Shown here: piece after piece, positions 1-7,242 of the stretch
How positions within the stretch are numbered: position 1 is the stretch's first letter
Layout: each line of letters begins with the position of its first letter
From: Burkholderiales bacterium
GTDB taxonomy: Bacteria; Pseudomonadota; Gammaproteobacteria; Burkholderiales; SG8-39
Reading direction: 5' to 3'
Length of the DNA stretch: 11,055 bases
Assembly (NCBI GenBank): GCA_020846575.1
Contig: JADLDQ010000003.1
Span: 1-11,055, forward strand
Program-made: the position numbers and the translations under genes
The notes under the pieces: model-generated
What the model saw: the letters and a program-made list of their open reading frames with translations, nothing else
What the model was told of the DNA's origin: nothing
The model's database searches: none

Positions 1-342
1 GATCGGTACGATGCGCTCGCCGATGGCGCGCAGGCGCACCAGCTGGGGATGGGAGGTACTGGCGAGCGCGTTCTTCGTGGACGCCTGCTGCTTCAACTGC
101 AGGTACTGGCGGGCTGCGGCCTGCTCGACCTGCTCGGCCGACACCACGCGGGTGAACTGCGAGCGCTTGCCCACGCCCAGAACCTGACCGCATTCCTGGG
201 CGCGGGCCGCGGCGCAGAGGAGGGCGAGCGGTGCCCCGCACAGGCAGCCGGCGAGGCGCCGCCGCCGGCGGTTCGGGGATTGCCCGCCCGCCGCGGGTGC
301 CCGCGCCGCTCCCATCGAGCGCGCCCGGTTGCTCGCATCCAT
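1..342 (-). CDS. M48-family metallopeptidase, N-terminal part (cut by window edge)
   Basis: 114 codons are visible, running off the low-coordinate edge in frame. The N-terminus has five arginines (residues 25-29), a short hydrophobic stretch (about 30-46) and an ARA-Q signal peptidase I site near residues 46-49, so export to the periplasm is likely. LAGC at 30-33 resembles a lipobox but has no hydrophobic run before it. The mature part includes VVSAEQVEQAAARQYLQLKQ (66-85), then SHPQLVRLRAIGERIVP (97-113). I recognise this as the helical lead-in of secreted M48 (Oma1/LoiP-like) zinc peptidases. The HExxH zinc site would lie outside the window, so catalytic competence cannot be judged. The start at 342 has GAGGGCGA about ten bases upstream; an in-frame ATG at 315 is a plausible alternative giving a shorter leader. 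It lies 58 bases after the HtrA-like gene and is probably co-transcribed. The family call rests on pattern memory. Confidence 0.7.
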   Translation of the reverse strand, partial: MDASNRARSMGAARAPAAGGQSPNRRRRRLAGCLCGAPLALLCAAARAQECGQVLGVGKRSQFTRVVSAEQVEQAAARQYLQLKQQASTKNALASTSHPQLVRLRAIGERIVPI

Positions 343-400
343 CACGCGCTCGTCGCCCTCTCCGGCTTGGTTGCGATCGACGGATCCGCTCCGGCGCGTT

Positions 401-1375
401 TCAGTGAAGGTGCGGCTTCTTGAACCGGCTCTGGCGGTCGGCCGATTCCACGCGAACCTGCGAGCGTACGCCGTCGCGTTCGATGGTGAGCGGAACCACG
501 GTCCCCGCCGGACCTACCCGCCAGACTTTGCGGAACAGGTCGGCGAGCCCGTCCACGCGCTGCCCGGCGACCTCCAGGAGCACATCGCCCACCGCCACGC
601 CGGCCTGGTCGGCCGGTCCCCCGTCCGTGATGCCCGCCACCACCAGCCGGCCGCCTGCTTCGCCCGAGTACATGCCCAGCCAGGGCCGCGGCGGCCGGTC
701 GGCGCGGCCGATCCTGACCATGTCCTCCAGGATCGGCTCCAGCAGGTCGATCGGCACGTACATGTTGCCCTGGACCGTGTTGCCCTCGATCGCCTCCTGC
801 ACGAGCAGCGAACCGATGCCGATCAGCCGCCCGTCGCGCCCGATGAGCGCGGTGCCACCCCATTGAGGATGCGCCGGCGCGGTGTAGATCGCTTCGTCCA
901 GCACGTAGTCCCAGTAGCCGGCGAATTCGCGCTTGGCCACCACCGAGGCCTTGAGCGAATGCGCCCGCCCGCCGTGCCCGGCGACCAGGACTTCGTCTCC
1001 CGCGTCGCAGGAGGCGCTGCTGCCGCGTTCCAGCGCCGGCAGCCCGATGTTCCCCAGCGGCTGGAGCAGGGCGAAGCCGCTCGGATGATCGTACGCGACC
1101 ACGTGACCGGCGATCACCGCGCCCTGGTTGGAGGTGAGCCACAGGGTGGTGGCCTCGGTCACGAGGTAGCCGATGGTGAGCACCAGGCCGTCTTCGCGGA
1201 TCACCACGCCGTTTCCGGCACGCTCGGTGCCGAGGAAGGATGCGGTGAACGCATCCTCGGGGATTTCGGCGCGGACCAGCACCATCGATTCGAGCGCGGC
1301 GTCCAGGTCGAATCCGTAGTCCTCCGCACGGGGTTGAAGATCCGGCGGAAACGCCCAGCCGCGCGGCCTAGCCAT
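401..1375 (-). CDS. Trypsin/HtrA-fold PDZ protein with degenerate catalytic triad (pseudoprotease)
   Basis: 324 residues. A trypsin-like S1C fold (about 45-205) is followed by a PDZ domain (about 225-310, from PWLGMYSGEAGG through ADQAGVAVGDVLLEVAGQRV). Aligned by eye to HtrA/DegP, each triad site is changed: the TNNHV His falls on Y70 in LTIGYLV, the DPRSD Asp on G100 in DHPSGFALL, and the GNSGG Ser on W172 in HPQWGGTAL. The flanking scaffold is preserved, so this looks like an intact non-proteolytic relative, not a decayed gene. Such proteins are usually annotated simply as S1C serine proteases. No signal peptide or membrane segment is visible at the N-terminus, so it may be cytoplasmic, unlike most HtrA proteins. 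Any function would be peptide or protein binding (inference). The start at 1375 has a GAAGG motif nine bases upstream, and an in-frame stop shortly before excludes a longer form. It follows hemF by 74 bases. Confidence 0.85.
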   Translation of the reverse strand: MARPRGWAFPPDLQPRAEDYGFDLDAALESMVLVRAEIPEDAFTASFLGTERAGNGVVIREDGLVLTIGYLVTEATTLWLTSNQGAVIAGHVVAYDHPSGFALLQPLGNIGLPALERGSSASCDAGDEVLVAGHGGRAHSLKASVVAKREFAGYWDYVLDEAIYTAPAHPQWGGTALIGRDGRLIGIGSLLVQEAIEGNTVQGNMYVPIDLLEPILEDMVRIGRADRPPRPWLGMYSGEAGGRLVVAGITDGGPADQAGVAVGDVLLEVAGQRVDGLADLFRKVWRVGPAGTVVPLTIERDGVRSQVRVESADRQSRFKKPHLH

Positions 1376-1449
1376 ATCGCGATGCCTTCATGAAACGCAT
1401 GTTGCCCTGTTAATGCGGGGGGCCGCAAGTGGATGCAGTCCGCGGCGAA

Positions 1450-2346
1450 TCACACCCAGTCGCGCGCGGGGAGAAAGGTCTCGTAGAGCGCTTCCTCGGG
1501 GCTGCCTGGCTCGGGCTTCCAGTCGTAGCGCCAGAGCGCCAGCGGCGGCAGCGACATTAGGATGGACTCGGCGCGGCCGCCGGACTGCAGGCCGAAGAGG
1601 GTACCGCGGTCCCAGACGAGGTTGAACTCCACGTAGCGGCCGCGGCGGTAGGCCTGGAAATTCCTCTCGCGCTCCGAATACGCAAGGCTGCGCCTGCGCT
1701 CGGCGATCGGCAGGTAGGCCGGCAGGAAGTGCTCGCCCACGCTGCGTGCGAGCGCGAAGCTGCCCTCGAAGTCCGGCTCGTGGACATCGTCGAAAAAGAT
1801 CCCGCCCACGCCGCGCGCCTCGCCGCGGTGGCGCAGGAAGAAGTACTCGTCGCACCACTTCTTGAAGCGCGCATGGTGCTGCGGCCCGAAGGGCGCCAGC
1901 GCGTCGCGGCAGATGCGATGGAAATGGCGGCAGTCCTCCTCGAAGCCGTAGCAGGGCGTGAGGTCCATGCCGCCGCCGAACCAGAATACCGGCTCGCGGC
2001 CTGCCGCGGTGGCGAGGAAGAAGCGTACATTCATGTGCACGGTCGGGCAGTAGGGGTTGCGAGGATGAAGCACCAGCGATACCCCCATGGCCTCGAAGGC
2101 GCGGCCCGCAAGTTCGGGTCGCGAAGCGCTCGCCGAGGGCGGCAGGCGCTGGCCGTGTACGTGGGAGAAGCCAACGCCGCCGCGCTCGAGAAGCGCGCCC
2201 TCCTCGATGATGCGGCTCACGCCGCCCCCGCCCTCGGCGCGGCTCCAGGCGTCGCGGCCGAAGCGCCCGCCGTCCAGGCGCTCGAGCGCGGCGACGATGC
2301 GATCCTGCAGCGACAGGAGGTAGTCCTTGACCGCGCCGGGGTTCAT
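1450..2346 (-). CDS. hemF: Oxygen-dependent coproporphyrinogen III oxidase
   Basis: Aerobic haem synthesis: two oxidative decarboxylations convert coproporphyrinogen III to protoporphyrinogen IX in the cytoplasm. The 298 residues match the usual length of about 300 and align end to end with E. coli HemF as I recall it. Landmarks are GGGGVSR (39-45), FSHVHG (60-65), the His-rich LHPRNPYCPTVHMNVRFF (93-110), WFGGGMDLTP (122-131), KKWCDEYF, the ERNFQAYRRGRYVEFNLVWD block and the final DWV. Conserved histidines H94 and H104 are present. The start at 2346 gives MNPGAVKDYLLSLQD, matching the family N-terminus. An in-frame ATG at 2412 would add 22 residues without family similarity. Neither start has a clear Shine-Dalgarno. 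The frame stays open far upstream across purD, but that is an artefact of high GC. It lies 107 bases after purD, probably read with the purine genes or from its own weak promoter. No HemN-type radical SAM enzyme is in the window. Confidence 0.96.
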   Translation of the reverse strand: MNPGAVKDYLLSLQDRIVAALERLDGGRFGRDAWSRAEGGGGVSRIIEEGALLERGGVGFSHVHGQRLPPSASASRPELAGRAFEAMGVSLVLHPRNPYCPTVHMNVRFFLATAAGREPVFWFGGGMDLTPCYGFEEDCRHFHRICRDALAPFGPQHHARFKKWCDEYFFLRHRGEARGVGGIFFDDVHEPDFEGSFALARSVGEHFLPAYLPIAERRRSLAYSERERNFQAYRRGRYVEFNLVWDRGTLFGLQSGGRAESILMSLPPLALWRYDWKPEPGSPEEALYETFLPARDWV

Positions 2347-2453
2347 GGGCGTGAGGATGATACGCGATGGCTGCGGCGGGACTGCGCGCCTGCTCGACAG
2401 CGTGAACCGCATCCGGCCGCGCGCTCGATCGCCCTGGACTGGCCCGAATACCG

Positions 2454-3728
2454 TCAGCGGGAACGGGCGTTGACCGCTTGGTGTCCGATGTCGCGGCGGA
2501 ACTGCATGCCCTGGAAGCCGATCGCCTCGATCGCCTCGTAGGCGCGGCGCTGCGCGAGGCGGACCGAATCCCCCAGCGCGGTGACGCTCAGCACGCGGCC
2601 GCCGCTGGTGACCAGCCGCCCGTCCCGGCGCGCCGAGCCGGCGTGGAACACGTGCAGGTCTTCGCCGGGTTCGGGCAGGCCGGTGATCTCGTCGCCGCCG
2701 CGGGGCGCATCGGGATAGCCGCGCGCCGCGAGCACCACCGCGAGGGCCACCCTGCGGTCCCACTGCGCCTGGGCGCCGGCAAGCCTGCCCTCGACCGCGC
2801 AGTCGAGCAGCTCGTACAGATCCGACTTGAGGCGCATCAGGATCGGCTGCGTTTCCGGGTCGCCCAGCCGGCAGTTGAATTCGAGGACCCTGGGTGCGCC
2901 CTCGTGGATCATCAGCCCGGCGTAGAGGAAGCCGGTGTAGGGCGTGCCCGCCTCGGCCATGCCGTTGACCGCGGGCAGGATCACCTCGCGCATCACCCGC
3001 GCGTGCACTTCCGGGGTGACGACCGGCGCCGGGGAATAAGCACCCATGCCGCCGGTGTTGGGACCGGCGTCCCCGTCCAGGAGGCGCTTGTGATCCTGGC
3101 TGGTGGCAAGGGGCAGCACCTCGCGGCCGTCGCACATCACGATGAAGCTCGCTTCCTCGCCTTCGAGAAAGTCCTCGATCACCACGCGGCTGCCGGCCGC
3201 GCCGAGCGAGGCCTGCACCAGCATGCGGTCCACGGCACGGTGCGCCTCCTCGAGGCTGCCGGCAACCACCACGCCCTTGCCCGCGGCGAGGCCGTCCGCC
3301 TTGACCACGACAGGCGCCGAGCGCGTGCGCAGGTACTCGTGCGCAGGCGCGGCCACCGAGAACGCCCGGTAGGCGGCGGTCGGGATGCCGTGGCGCTGCA
3401 TGAAGTCCTTGGAGAACTCCTTGGAGGACTCCAGGCGCGCGCAGGCGCGCGTGGGCCCGAAGATGCGCAGGCCGCGCGAGCGGAACAGGTCCACCACGCC
3501 TTCGGCGAGCGGCGCCTCGGGGCCGACCACGGTCAGGCCGATCTTCTCCCGGCGGGCAAACTCGGCGAGCGTCGCCGGCGCGCTGGCCGGAAAATTTTCC
3601 ACGCCGGGTTCGCGCGCGGTGCCGGCATTGCCCGGCGCCACCCACACCTTCTGGACCTTCTCGGACTGCGCCAGGCGCCAGGCGAGCGCGTGCTCGCGCC
3701 CGCCGCTGCCGATGACCAGGATCTTCAT
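2454..3728 (-). CDS. purD: Phosphoribosylamine–glycine ligase (GAR synthetase)
   Basis: Second step of purine synthesis: ATP, glycine and 5-phosphoribosylamine give glycinamide ribonucleotide. The 424 residues are the usual length for a monofunctional PurD. The N-terminal domain begins MKILVIGSGGREHALAW, with VVGPEAPLAEG at 68-77. The ATP-grasp part has KADGLAAGKGVVVAG (143-157), EDFLEGEEAS (185-194), DHKRLLDGDAGPNTGGMGAY (212-231) and the metal-binding segment EFNCRLGDPETQ (283-294). The C-terminal domain ends with QGMQFRRDIGHQAVN. No insertion, truncation or fusion to PurM/PurN is seen. The start at 3728 is fixed by the family N-terminus; the upstream bases lack a strong ribosome-binding site. 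It follows purH by 66 bases with no visible terminator, so purH–purD co-transcription is likely, as in many proteobacteria. Confidence 0.97.
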   Translation of the reverse strand: MKILVIGSGGREHALAWRLAQSEKVQKVWVAPGNAGTAREPGVENFPASAPATLAEFARREKIGLTVVGPEAPLAEGVVDLFRSRGLRIFGPTRACARLESSKEFSKDFMQRHGIPTAAYRAFSVAAPAHEYLRTRSAPVVVKADGLAAGKGVVVAGSLEEAHRAVDRMLVQASLGAAGSRVVIEDFLEGEEASFIVMCDGREVLPLATSQDHKRLLDGDAGPNTGGMGAYSPAPVVTPEVHARVMREVILPAVNGMAEAGTPYTGFLYAGLMIHEGAPRVLEFNCRLGDPETQPILMRLKSDLYELLDCAVEGRLAGAQAQWDRRVALAVVLAARGYPDAPRGGDEITGLPEPGEDLHVFHAGSARRDGRLVTSGGRVLSVTALGDSVRLAQRRAYEAIEAIGFQGMQFRRDIGHQAVNARSR

Positions 3729-3794
3729 GTCGGGTTCGGGGTGAGCTCGGGAGGTGCGTGCCGGGCGCGGCGTGGTTTCGCGTTCGGCCGCGAC

Positions 3795-5369
3795 TCAGTG
3801 GCGGAAATGCCGCACCCCGGTGAACACCATGGCGATGCCGCGCTCGTTCGCCGCGGCGATCACTTCGTCGTCCTTGACGCTGCCGCCGGGCTGGATGATG
3901 GCCTTCGCGCCGGCCTCGGCCACCACGTCCACGCCGTCGCGGAACGGGAAGAACGCGTCCGAGGCGACCACCGAACCCTCCAGGGACAGTCCCGCGTTGT
4001 GCGCCTTGATCGAGGCGATGCGCGCGCTGTCCACCCGGCTCATCTGGCCGGCGCCCACGCCCAGGGTGCGGCCCGAACCGCAGAAGACGATGGCGTTCGA
4101 CTTGACGAACTTCGCCACGCGCCAGGCGAACACGAGGTCGGCGAGCTGCTCTTCGCTGGGTCTGGCTCGCGTGACCATGCGCAGTTCCGAGGCGGCCACG
4201 TTGCGGGCATCCGGCGCCTGCACCAGCAGGCCGCCGCCGACGCGCTTGAAGTCGTAGCCGCCCGCCGCGGTCTGCAGCTCGCCCGCAGGCACCTCCAGCA
4301 CCCGCACGTTCGTCTTGGCCGACAGCGCCGCGCGCGCTCCGGGCTCGAGCGCCGGCGCGATCACCACCTCGGCGAACTGCTTCGTGAGCGCCTGCGCGGC
4401 ACGCGCGTCGAGCGCGCGGTTGAAAGCGATGATGCCGCCGAACGCCGAGGTCGGATCGGTGGCGAAGGCGCCCTCGTAGGCCTCGAGCGGGTCAGCGCCG
4501 ATCGCCACGCCGCAGGGATTGGCGTGCTTGACGATCACGCAGGCCGGCTGCTCGAGAGTCTTCACGCACTCCCACGCGGCGTCGGAGTCCGCGATGTTGT
4601 TGTAGGAGAGTTCCTTGCCCTGGATCTGCCGGTAGCCCGCGATGCCGCCGGGACGCGGCGGCGCGTCCCGGTAGAACGCCGCACCCTGGTGCGGATTCTC
4701 GCCATAGCGCATTTCCTGGAGCTTTTCGAACTGGAAAGTGAGGTGCCCGGGCCAGGCCTGTGCACGGCCCTGCGCGTCCACCGCGGTGAGGTAGTTGCTG
4801 ATCGCCGCGTCGTAGGCCGCGGTGTGGGTGAACGCCTTCTGCGCCAGTGCGAAGCGGGTCTGCCCCGCCAGCGCCCCGCCCGCCGCTTTCATCTCCGAGA
4901 GCAGCGCCGAGTAGTCGGCCGGATCGCACACCGCCGCCACGCCGGCATGGTTCTTCGCCGCCGCGCGCAGCATGCTGGGCCCGCCGATGTCGATGTTCTC
5001 GATCGCCTCCTCGAGCGTGCAGCCGGCGCGCGCCACCGCCTGTACGAAGGGGTAGAGGTTCACGACCACGAGGTCGATGGGTTCGATGCCCGCCGAGCCC
5101 AGGGCCTGCATGTGGGCTTCGCGGTCGCGCCGCGCGAGCAGGCCGGCGTGCAGCCGCGGGTGCAGCGTCTTCACCCGGCCGTCGAGCATCTCCGGAAAGC
5201 CGGTGTAGTCGGAGACCTCGGTGACGGGTATGCCGCCCGCGGCGAGAAGCTTCGCGGTGCCGCCGGTGGAGAGCAGGGACACGCCCGCGGCGGCGAGCGC
5301 TCGTGCGAAGTCCTGGAGCCCGGTCTTGTCGGAGACGCTGAGCAGGGCGCGCCGTATGCGGATGTTCAT
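3795..5369 (-). CDS. purH: Bifunctional AICAR formyltransferase / IMP cyclohydrolase
   Basis: Last two steps of IMP synthesis. 524 residues. The N-terminal IMP cyclohydrolase (about 1-195) shows SVSDKTG (11-17), LLSTGGTAK (32-40), SDYTGFPEMLDGRVKTLHP (53-71), VVVNLYPF and ENIDIGGPSMLRAAAKNH. The C-terminal AICAR transformylase shows RYGENPHQ (221-228), GKELSYNNIAD (251-261), the catalytic Lys-His pair K281-H282 in KHANPCG, SAFGGIIAFN, KSNAIVF (423-429) and GAGQMSRVD (439-447), ending GVRHFRH. Both halves look complete. The reading frame continues 32 codons upstream to 5465, but that stretch is Arg/Ala-rich without family similarity. The ATG at 5369 giving MNIRIRRALLSVSDK is chosen. It has no good Shine-Dalgarno. 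The gene follows fis by 120 bases, the order dusB–fis–purH being common in betaproteobacteria. Confidence 0.97.
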   Translation of the reverse strand: MNIRIRRALLSVSDKTGLQDFARALAAAGVSLLSTGGTAKLLAAGGIPVTEVSDYTGFPEMLDGRVKTLHPRLHAGLLARRDREAHMQALGSAGIEPIDLVVVNLYPFVQAVARAGCTLEEAIENIDIGGPSMLRAAAKNHAGVAAVCDPADYSALLSEMKAAGGALAGQTRFALAQKAFTHTAAYDAAISNYLTAVDAQGRAQAWPGHLTFQFEKLQEMRYGENPHQGAAFYRDAPPRPGGIAGYRQIQGKELSYNNIADSDAAWECVKTLEQPACVIVKHANPCGVAIGADPLEAYEGAFATDPTSAFGGIIAFNRALDARAAQALTKQFAEVVIAPALEPGARAALSAKTNVRVLEVPAGELQTAAGGYDFKRVGGGLLVQAPDARNVAASELRMVTRARPSEEQLADLVFAWRVAKFVKSNAIVFCGSGRTLGVGAGQMSRVDSARIASIKAHNAGLSLEGSVVASDAFFPFRDGVDVVAEAGAKAIIQPGGSVKDDEVIAAANERGIAMVFTGVRHFRH

Positions 5370-5489
5370 TGCAGGTGACCCGGAGTGAGTGCGCGCGGCG
5401 AGCGCGCGGCTTCGAAAGCGCCGCCGCGGACGCCGGGAGCGCGGGGCCGCGGCGCATTGCCGCACCCGCCGGCCCGCGTTCGCGCGCGA

Positions 5490-5732
5490 TCAGTTCCCCT
5501 TGATCTTGAGCGCCAGGATTTTCTTGCGCAGGGTGTTGCGGTTGATGCCCAGCATCTCCGCGGCCGCCCTCTGGTTGCCTTCCGCATGGCTCAGGACGGC
5601 CTCCAGCATCGGTCTTTCCACGTTTTTCAGCACCAGGTCGTAGATGGAACGCGGCTTGGTGCCGTCCAGGTCCTTGAAGTAGCGCTCAAGGGATTTCCGG
5701 ACGCAGTCCTCGATCTCGCTGCTCTGCCTCAT
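5490..5732 (-). CDS. fis: Fis-family nucleoid-associated DNA-binding protein
   Basis: 80 residues. The C-terminal helix-turn-helix, GNQRAAAEMLGINRNTLRKK (52-71), is nearly superimposable on E. coli Fis. The preceding helices (EDCVRKSLERYFKDL, YDLVLKNVERPMLEAVL) form the dimer core. Compared with the 98-residue E. coli protein it lacks about 20 N-terminal residues, the mobile beta-hairpin arm that contacts DNA invertases. It should therefore bend and bind DNA but not act in Hin/Gin-type inversion (inference). This short form is usual outside enterobacteria. The start at 5732 has an excellent ribosome-binding site, GGAGG at 5744-5740, seven bases before the ATG and next to the dusB stop. The 13-base gap from dusB indicates one transcript. 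NtrC-type regulators share this C-terminal helix-turn-helix, but the tiny size and dusB linkage settle the call. Confidence 0.96.
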   Translation of the reverse strand: MRQSSEIEDCVRKSLERYFKDLDGTKPRSIYDLVLKNVERPMLEAVLSHAEGNQRAAAEMLGINRNTLRKKILALKIKGN

Positions 5733-5739
5733 TCATCCG

Positions 5740-5744
5740 CCTCC
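5740..5744 (-). promoter_or_regulatory. Strong Shine-Dalgarno of fis
   Basis: Read on the minus strand this is GGAGG, seven bases before the fis ATG and just after the dusB stop codon at 5748-5746. It is the best ribosome-binding site in the window; most other starts here have weak or no complementarity. It fixes the fis start and suggests that fis is translated much more efficiently than dusB from a shared mRNA, as expected for an abundant nucleoid protein. Confidence 0.75.
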
Positions 5745-5745
5745 G

Positions 5746-6867
5746 TCAGCAGAAAGCGGGGGCTGCGCGAGCTCCCGCCGGCGGCAGAAGCGCCGCGACC
5801 GGGTCTGGATGCCCGTCTTGCGCCGCTTCCTCCCTGGTGTTGACGATGTCGCTATCGAAGCGCTCCTCCAGGCGTTCGTCGTACCGCAGGCGCTTGCCCG
5901 CCTGCTCCAGCCGGCCGAAGAATTCGCCGATCGCCGCGAGTTGCGCCTCGCAGGTCTCGACGCGGTTCATGCGGTGGCGGAAATCTGCCGAGCCGGCGAG
6001 GCCCTTGGTGTACCAGGAGACGTGCTTGCGCGCCACCTTGACGCCGCGCTCGCGGCCGTAGAAGGCGTACAGCTCGTGCAGGTGCCCGAGCAGCACCTCG
6101 CGGATCTCCTGCACCATCGGGGGCGGAAGCTTCTCGCCGCTCGCGAGGAAGTGCTCGACCTCGCGGAATATCCACGGCCGGCCCTGGGCGGCGCGGCCGA
6201 TCATGACGCCGTCGGCGCCGGTGTGCTCCAGCACCCGCTTCGCCTCCTCGGGCGTGCGGATGTCGCCGTTGGCGATCACCGGCAGGAGGCTCGCGCGCTT
6301 CACCGCGCGGATGGTGTGGTACTCCGCGTGCCCGGAGAAGCCGCACGCGCGGGTGCGGCCGTGCAGGGTGAGCAGGCGGATGCCGCTTGCCTCGGCGATG
6401 GCCGCGACGCGCAGCGCGTTGCGGCTGTTCGCGTCCCAGCCGGTGCGAAACTTCAGCGTCACCGGCACCTGCACCGCTTTCACCACCGCTTCGAGGATGC
6501 GCCCGACTAGCGCCTCGTCGCGCAGCAGCGCCGAGCCCGCCATCGCGTTGCAGACCTTCTTGGCCGGGCAGCCCATGTTGATGTCGATGATCTCGGCGCC
6601 TTCGCCGGCGTTGTAGCGCGCGGCCTCGGCCATCATGCGCGGATCCGCGCCCGCGATCTGGACCGAGATCGGTTCGACCTCGCCGTCGTGGTTGGCGCGC
6701 CGGCGCGTCTTCTCGCTGCCCCACAAGAGTGAGTTGGAAGCGACCATCTCGGAAACGGCGAGGCCGGCGCCGAAGCGCTTGCACAACTGCCGGAAGGGGC
6801 GGTCGGTGACACCTGCCATCGGCGCGACGAACAGATTGTTTCTGAGGCGATGCGCGCCGATTTGCAT
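5746..6867 (-). CDS. dusB: tRNA-dihydrouridine synthase B
   Basis: FMN-dependent, NADPH-using reduction of specific D-loop uridines in tRNA to dihydrouridine. 373 residues. The TIM-barrel part starts MQIGAHRLRNNLFVAPMAGV, like E. coli DusB. It shows the FMN segment APMAGVTDRPFR (15-26), the catalytic cysteine C100 in DINMGCPAKKV, VTLKFRTGWD, LTLHGRTR, VIANGDIRTPEEA and GADGVMIGRAAQGRPW. The helical tRNA-binding domain has ARKHVSWYTKGL and FRHRMNRVE. The last 40 or so residues, including NTREEAAQDGHPDPVAALLPP, are a low-complexity Ala/Pro tail beyond E. coli DusB (about 321 residues). The ATG at 6867 is fixed by the family N-terminus but lacks a clear Shine-Dalgarno. It is first in the dusB–fis unit, preceded by a candidate promoter at 6910-6938. 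Confidence 0.96.
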   Translation of the reverse strand: MQIGAHRLRNNLFVAPMAGVTDRPFRQLCKRFGAGLAVSEMVASNSLLWGSEKTRRRANHDGEVEPISVQIAGADPRMMAEAARYNAGEGAEIIDINMGCPAKKVCNAMAGSALLRDEALVGRILEAVVKAVQVPVTLKFRTGWDANSRNALRVAAIAEASGIRLLTLHGRTRACGFSGHAEYHTIRAVKRASLLPVIANGDIRTPEEAKRVLEHTGADGVMIGRAAQGRPWIFREVEHFLASGEKLPPPMVQEIREVLLGHLHELYAFYGRERGVKVARKHVSWYTKGLAGSADFRHRMNRVETCEAQLAAIGEFFGRLEQAGKRLRYDERLEERFDSDIVNTREEAAQDGHPDPVAALLPPAGARAAPAFC

Positions 6868-6909
6868 GATCGATGCGTCGGGGGGAACGGTGGCGAGCGG
6901 GGAGGGAAT

Positions 6910-6938
6910 TCTATACCGAATCCAAGAGCGAAAAACAA
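6910..6938 (-). promoter_or_regulatory. Candidate sigma-70 promoter of dusB–fis
   Basis: On the minus strand, TTGTTT (6938-6933) is separated by 17 bases from TATAGA (6915-6910), with an overlapping TAGAAT shifted by two bases. It sits in a locally AT-rich patch within otherwise very GC-rich sequence. Transcription would start near 6903, leaving about 36 bases of leader before the dusB ATG. The bases after the -10 are C-rich (CCCTCCCCGC), a GC-rich discriminator. In E. coli the dusB–fis promoter also has a GC-rich discriminator and responds to ppGpp and growth rate; similar control here is inference. Confidence 0.45.
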
Positions 6939-7122
6939 CACCTTGATCGCCGCCACCACACGAACTTCACACGTCGTTCGCGCCAGCGCATCGCGGACTG
7001 CGCTGCGCGCGCAACCGCGACGCGCGGCGAAGAATTTTCCGGCGAAATATGAGCGAGGTAGACCGCAAACGCGAACCGCAGCAATCGATTCGGCGCGCTG
7101 AGGCCGGATTCATCGGGATATG

Positions 7123-7143
7123 TCTCGCGCGCCGCGCGCGAGA
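7123..7143. repeat. Perfect 9-bp inverted repeat (hairpin)
   Basis: TCTCGCGCG (7123-7131) pairs completely with CGCGCGAGA (7135-7143) across a three-base CCG loop. It is purely GC-rich apart from the outer base pairs and has no T-tract on either side. It could be a factor-independent pause or RNA-stabilising structure, or an operator-like palindrome. Alternating CG is common in this genome, so some of this symmetry may be compositional. Confidence 0.5.
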
Positions 7144-7242
7144 ACGGCGAACGGCGAACGGGGCGGGCGCGCTGCCGAAAAAATTCCAGGCGCGGCATTG
7201 ACACGGAGCAGCGATTGCATTAGGCGGCCTGCGCGGCATCCA

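Noticed and set aside
1450..3645. hemF extended upstream as a 731-codon fusion
   Set aside because: The extra 433 codons overlap purD in another frame and resemble nothing; HemF homology begins at the ATG at 2346.
2478..5378. A 966-codon plus-strand open frame antisense to purD and purH
   Set aside because: Same compositional artefact; low-complexity product, no family resemblance, and the opposite strand encodes two complete enzymes.
7198..7226. Perfect plus-strand TTGACA as a promoter
   Set aside because: The hexamer 17 bases downstream is TAGGCG, a poor -10, and no plus-strand gene follows.
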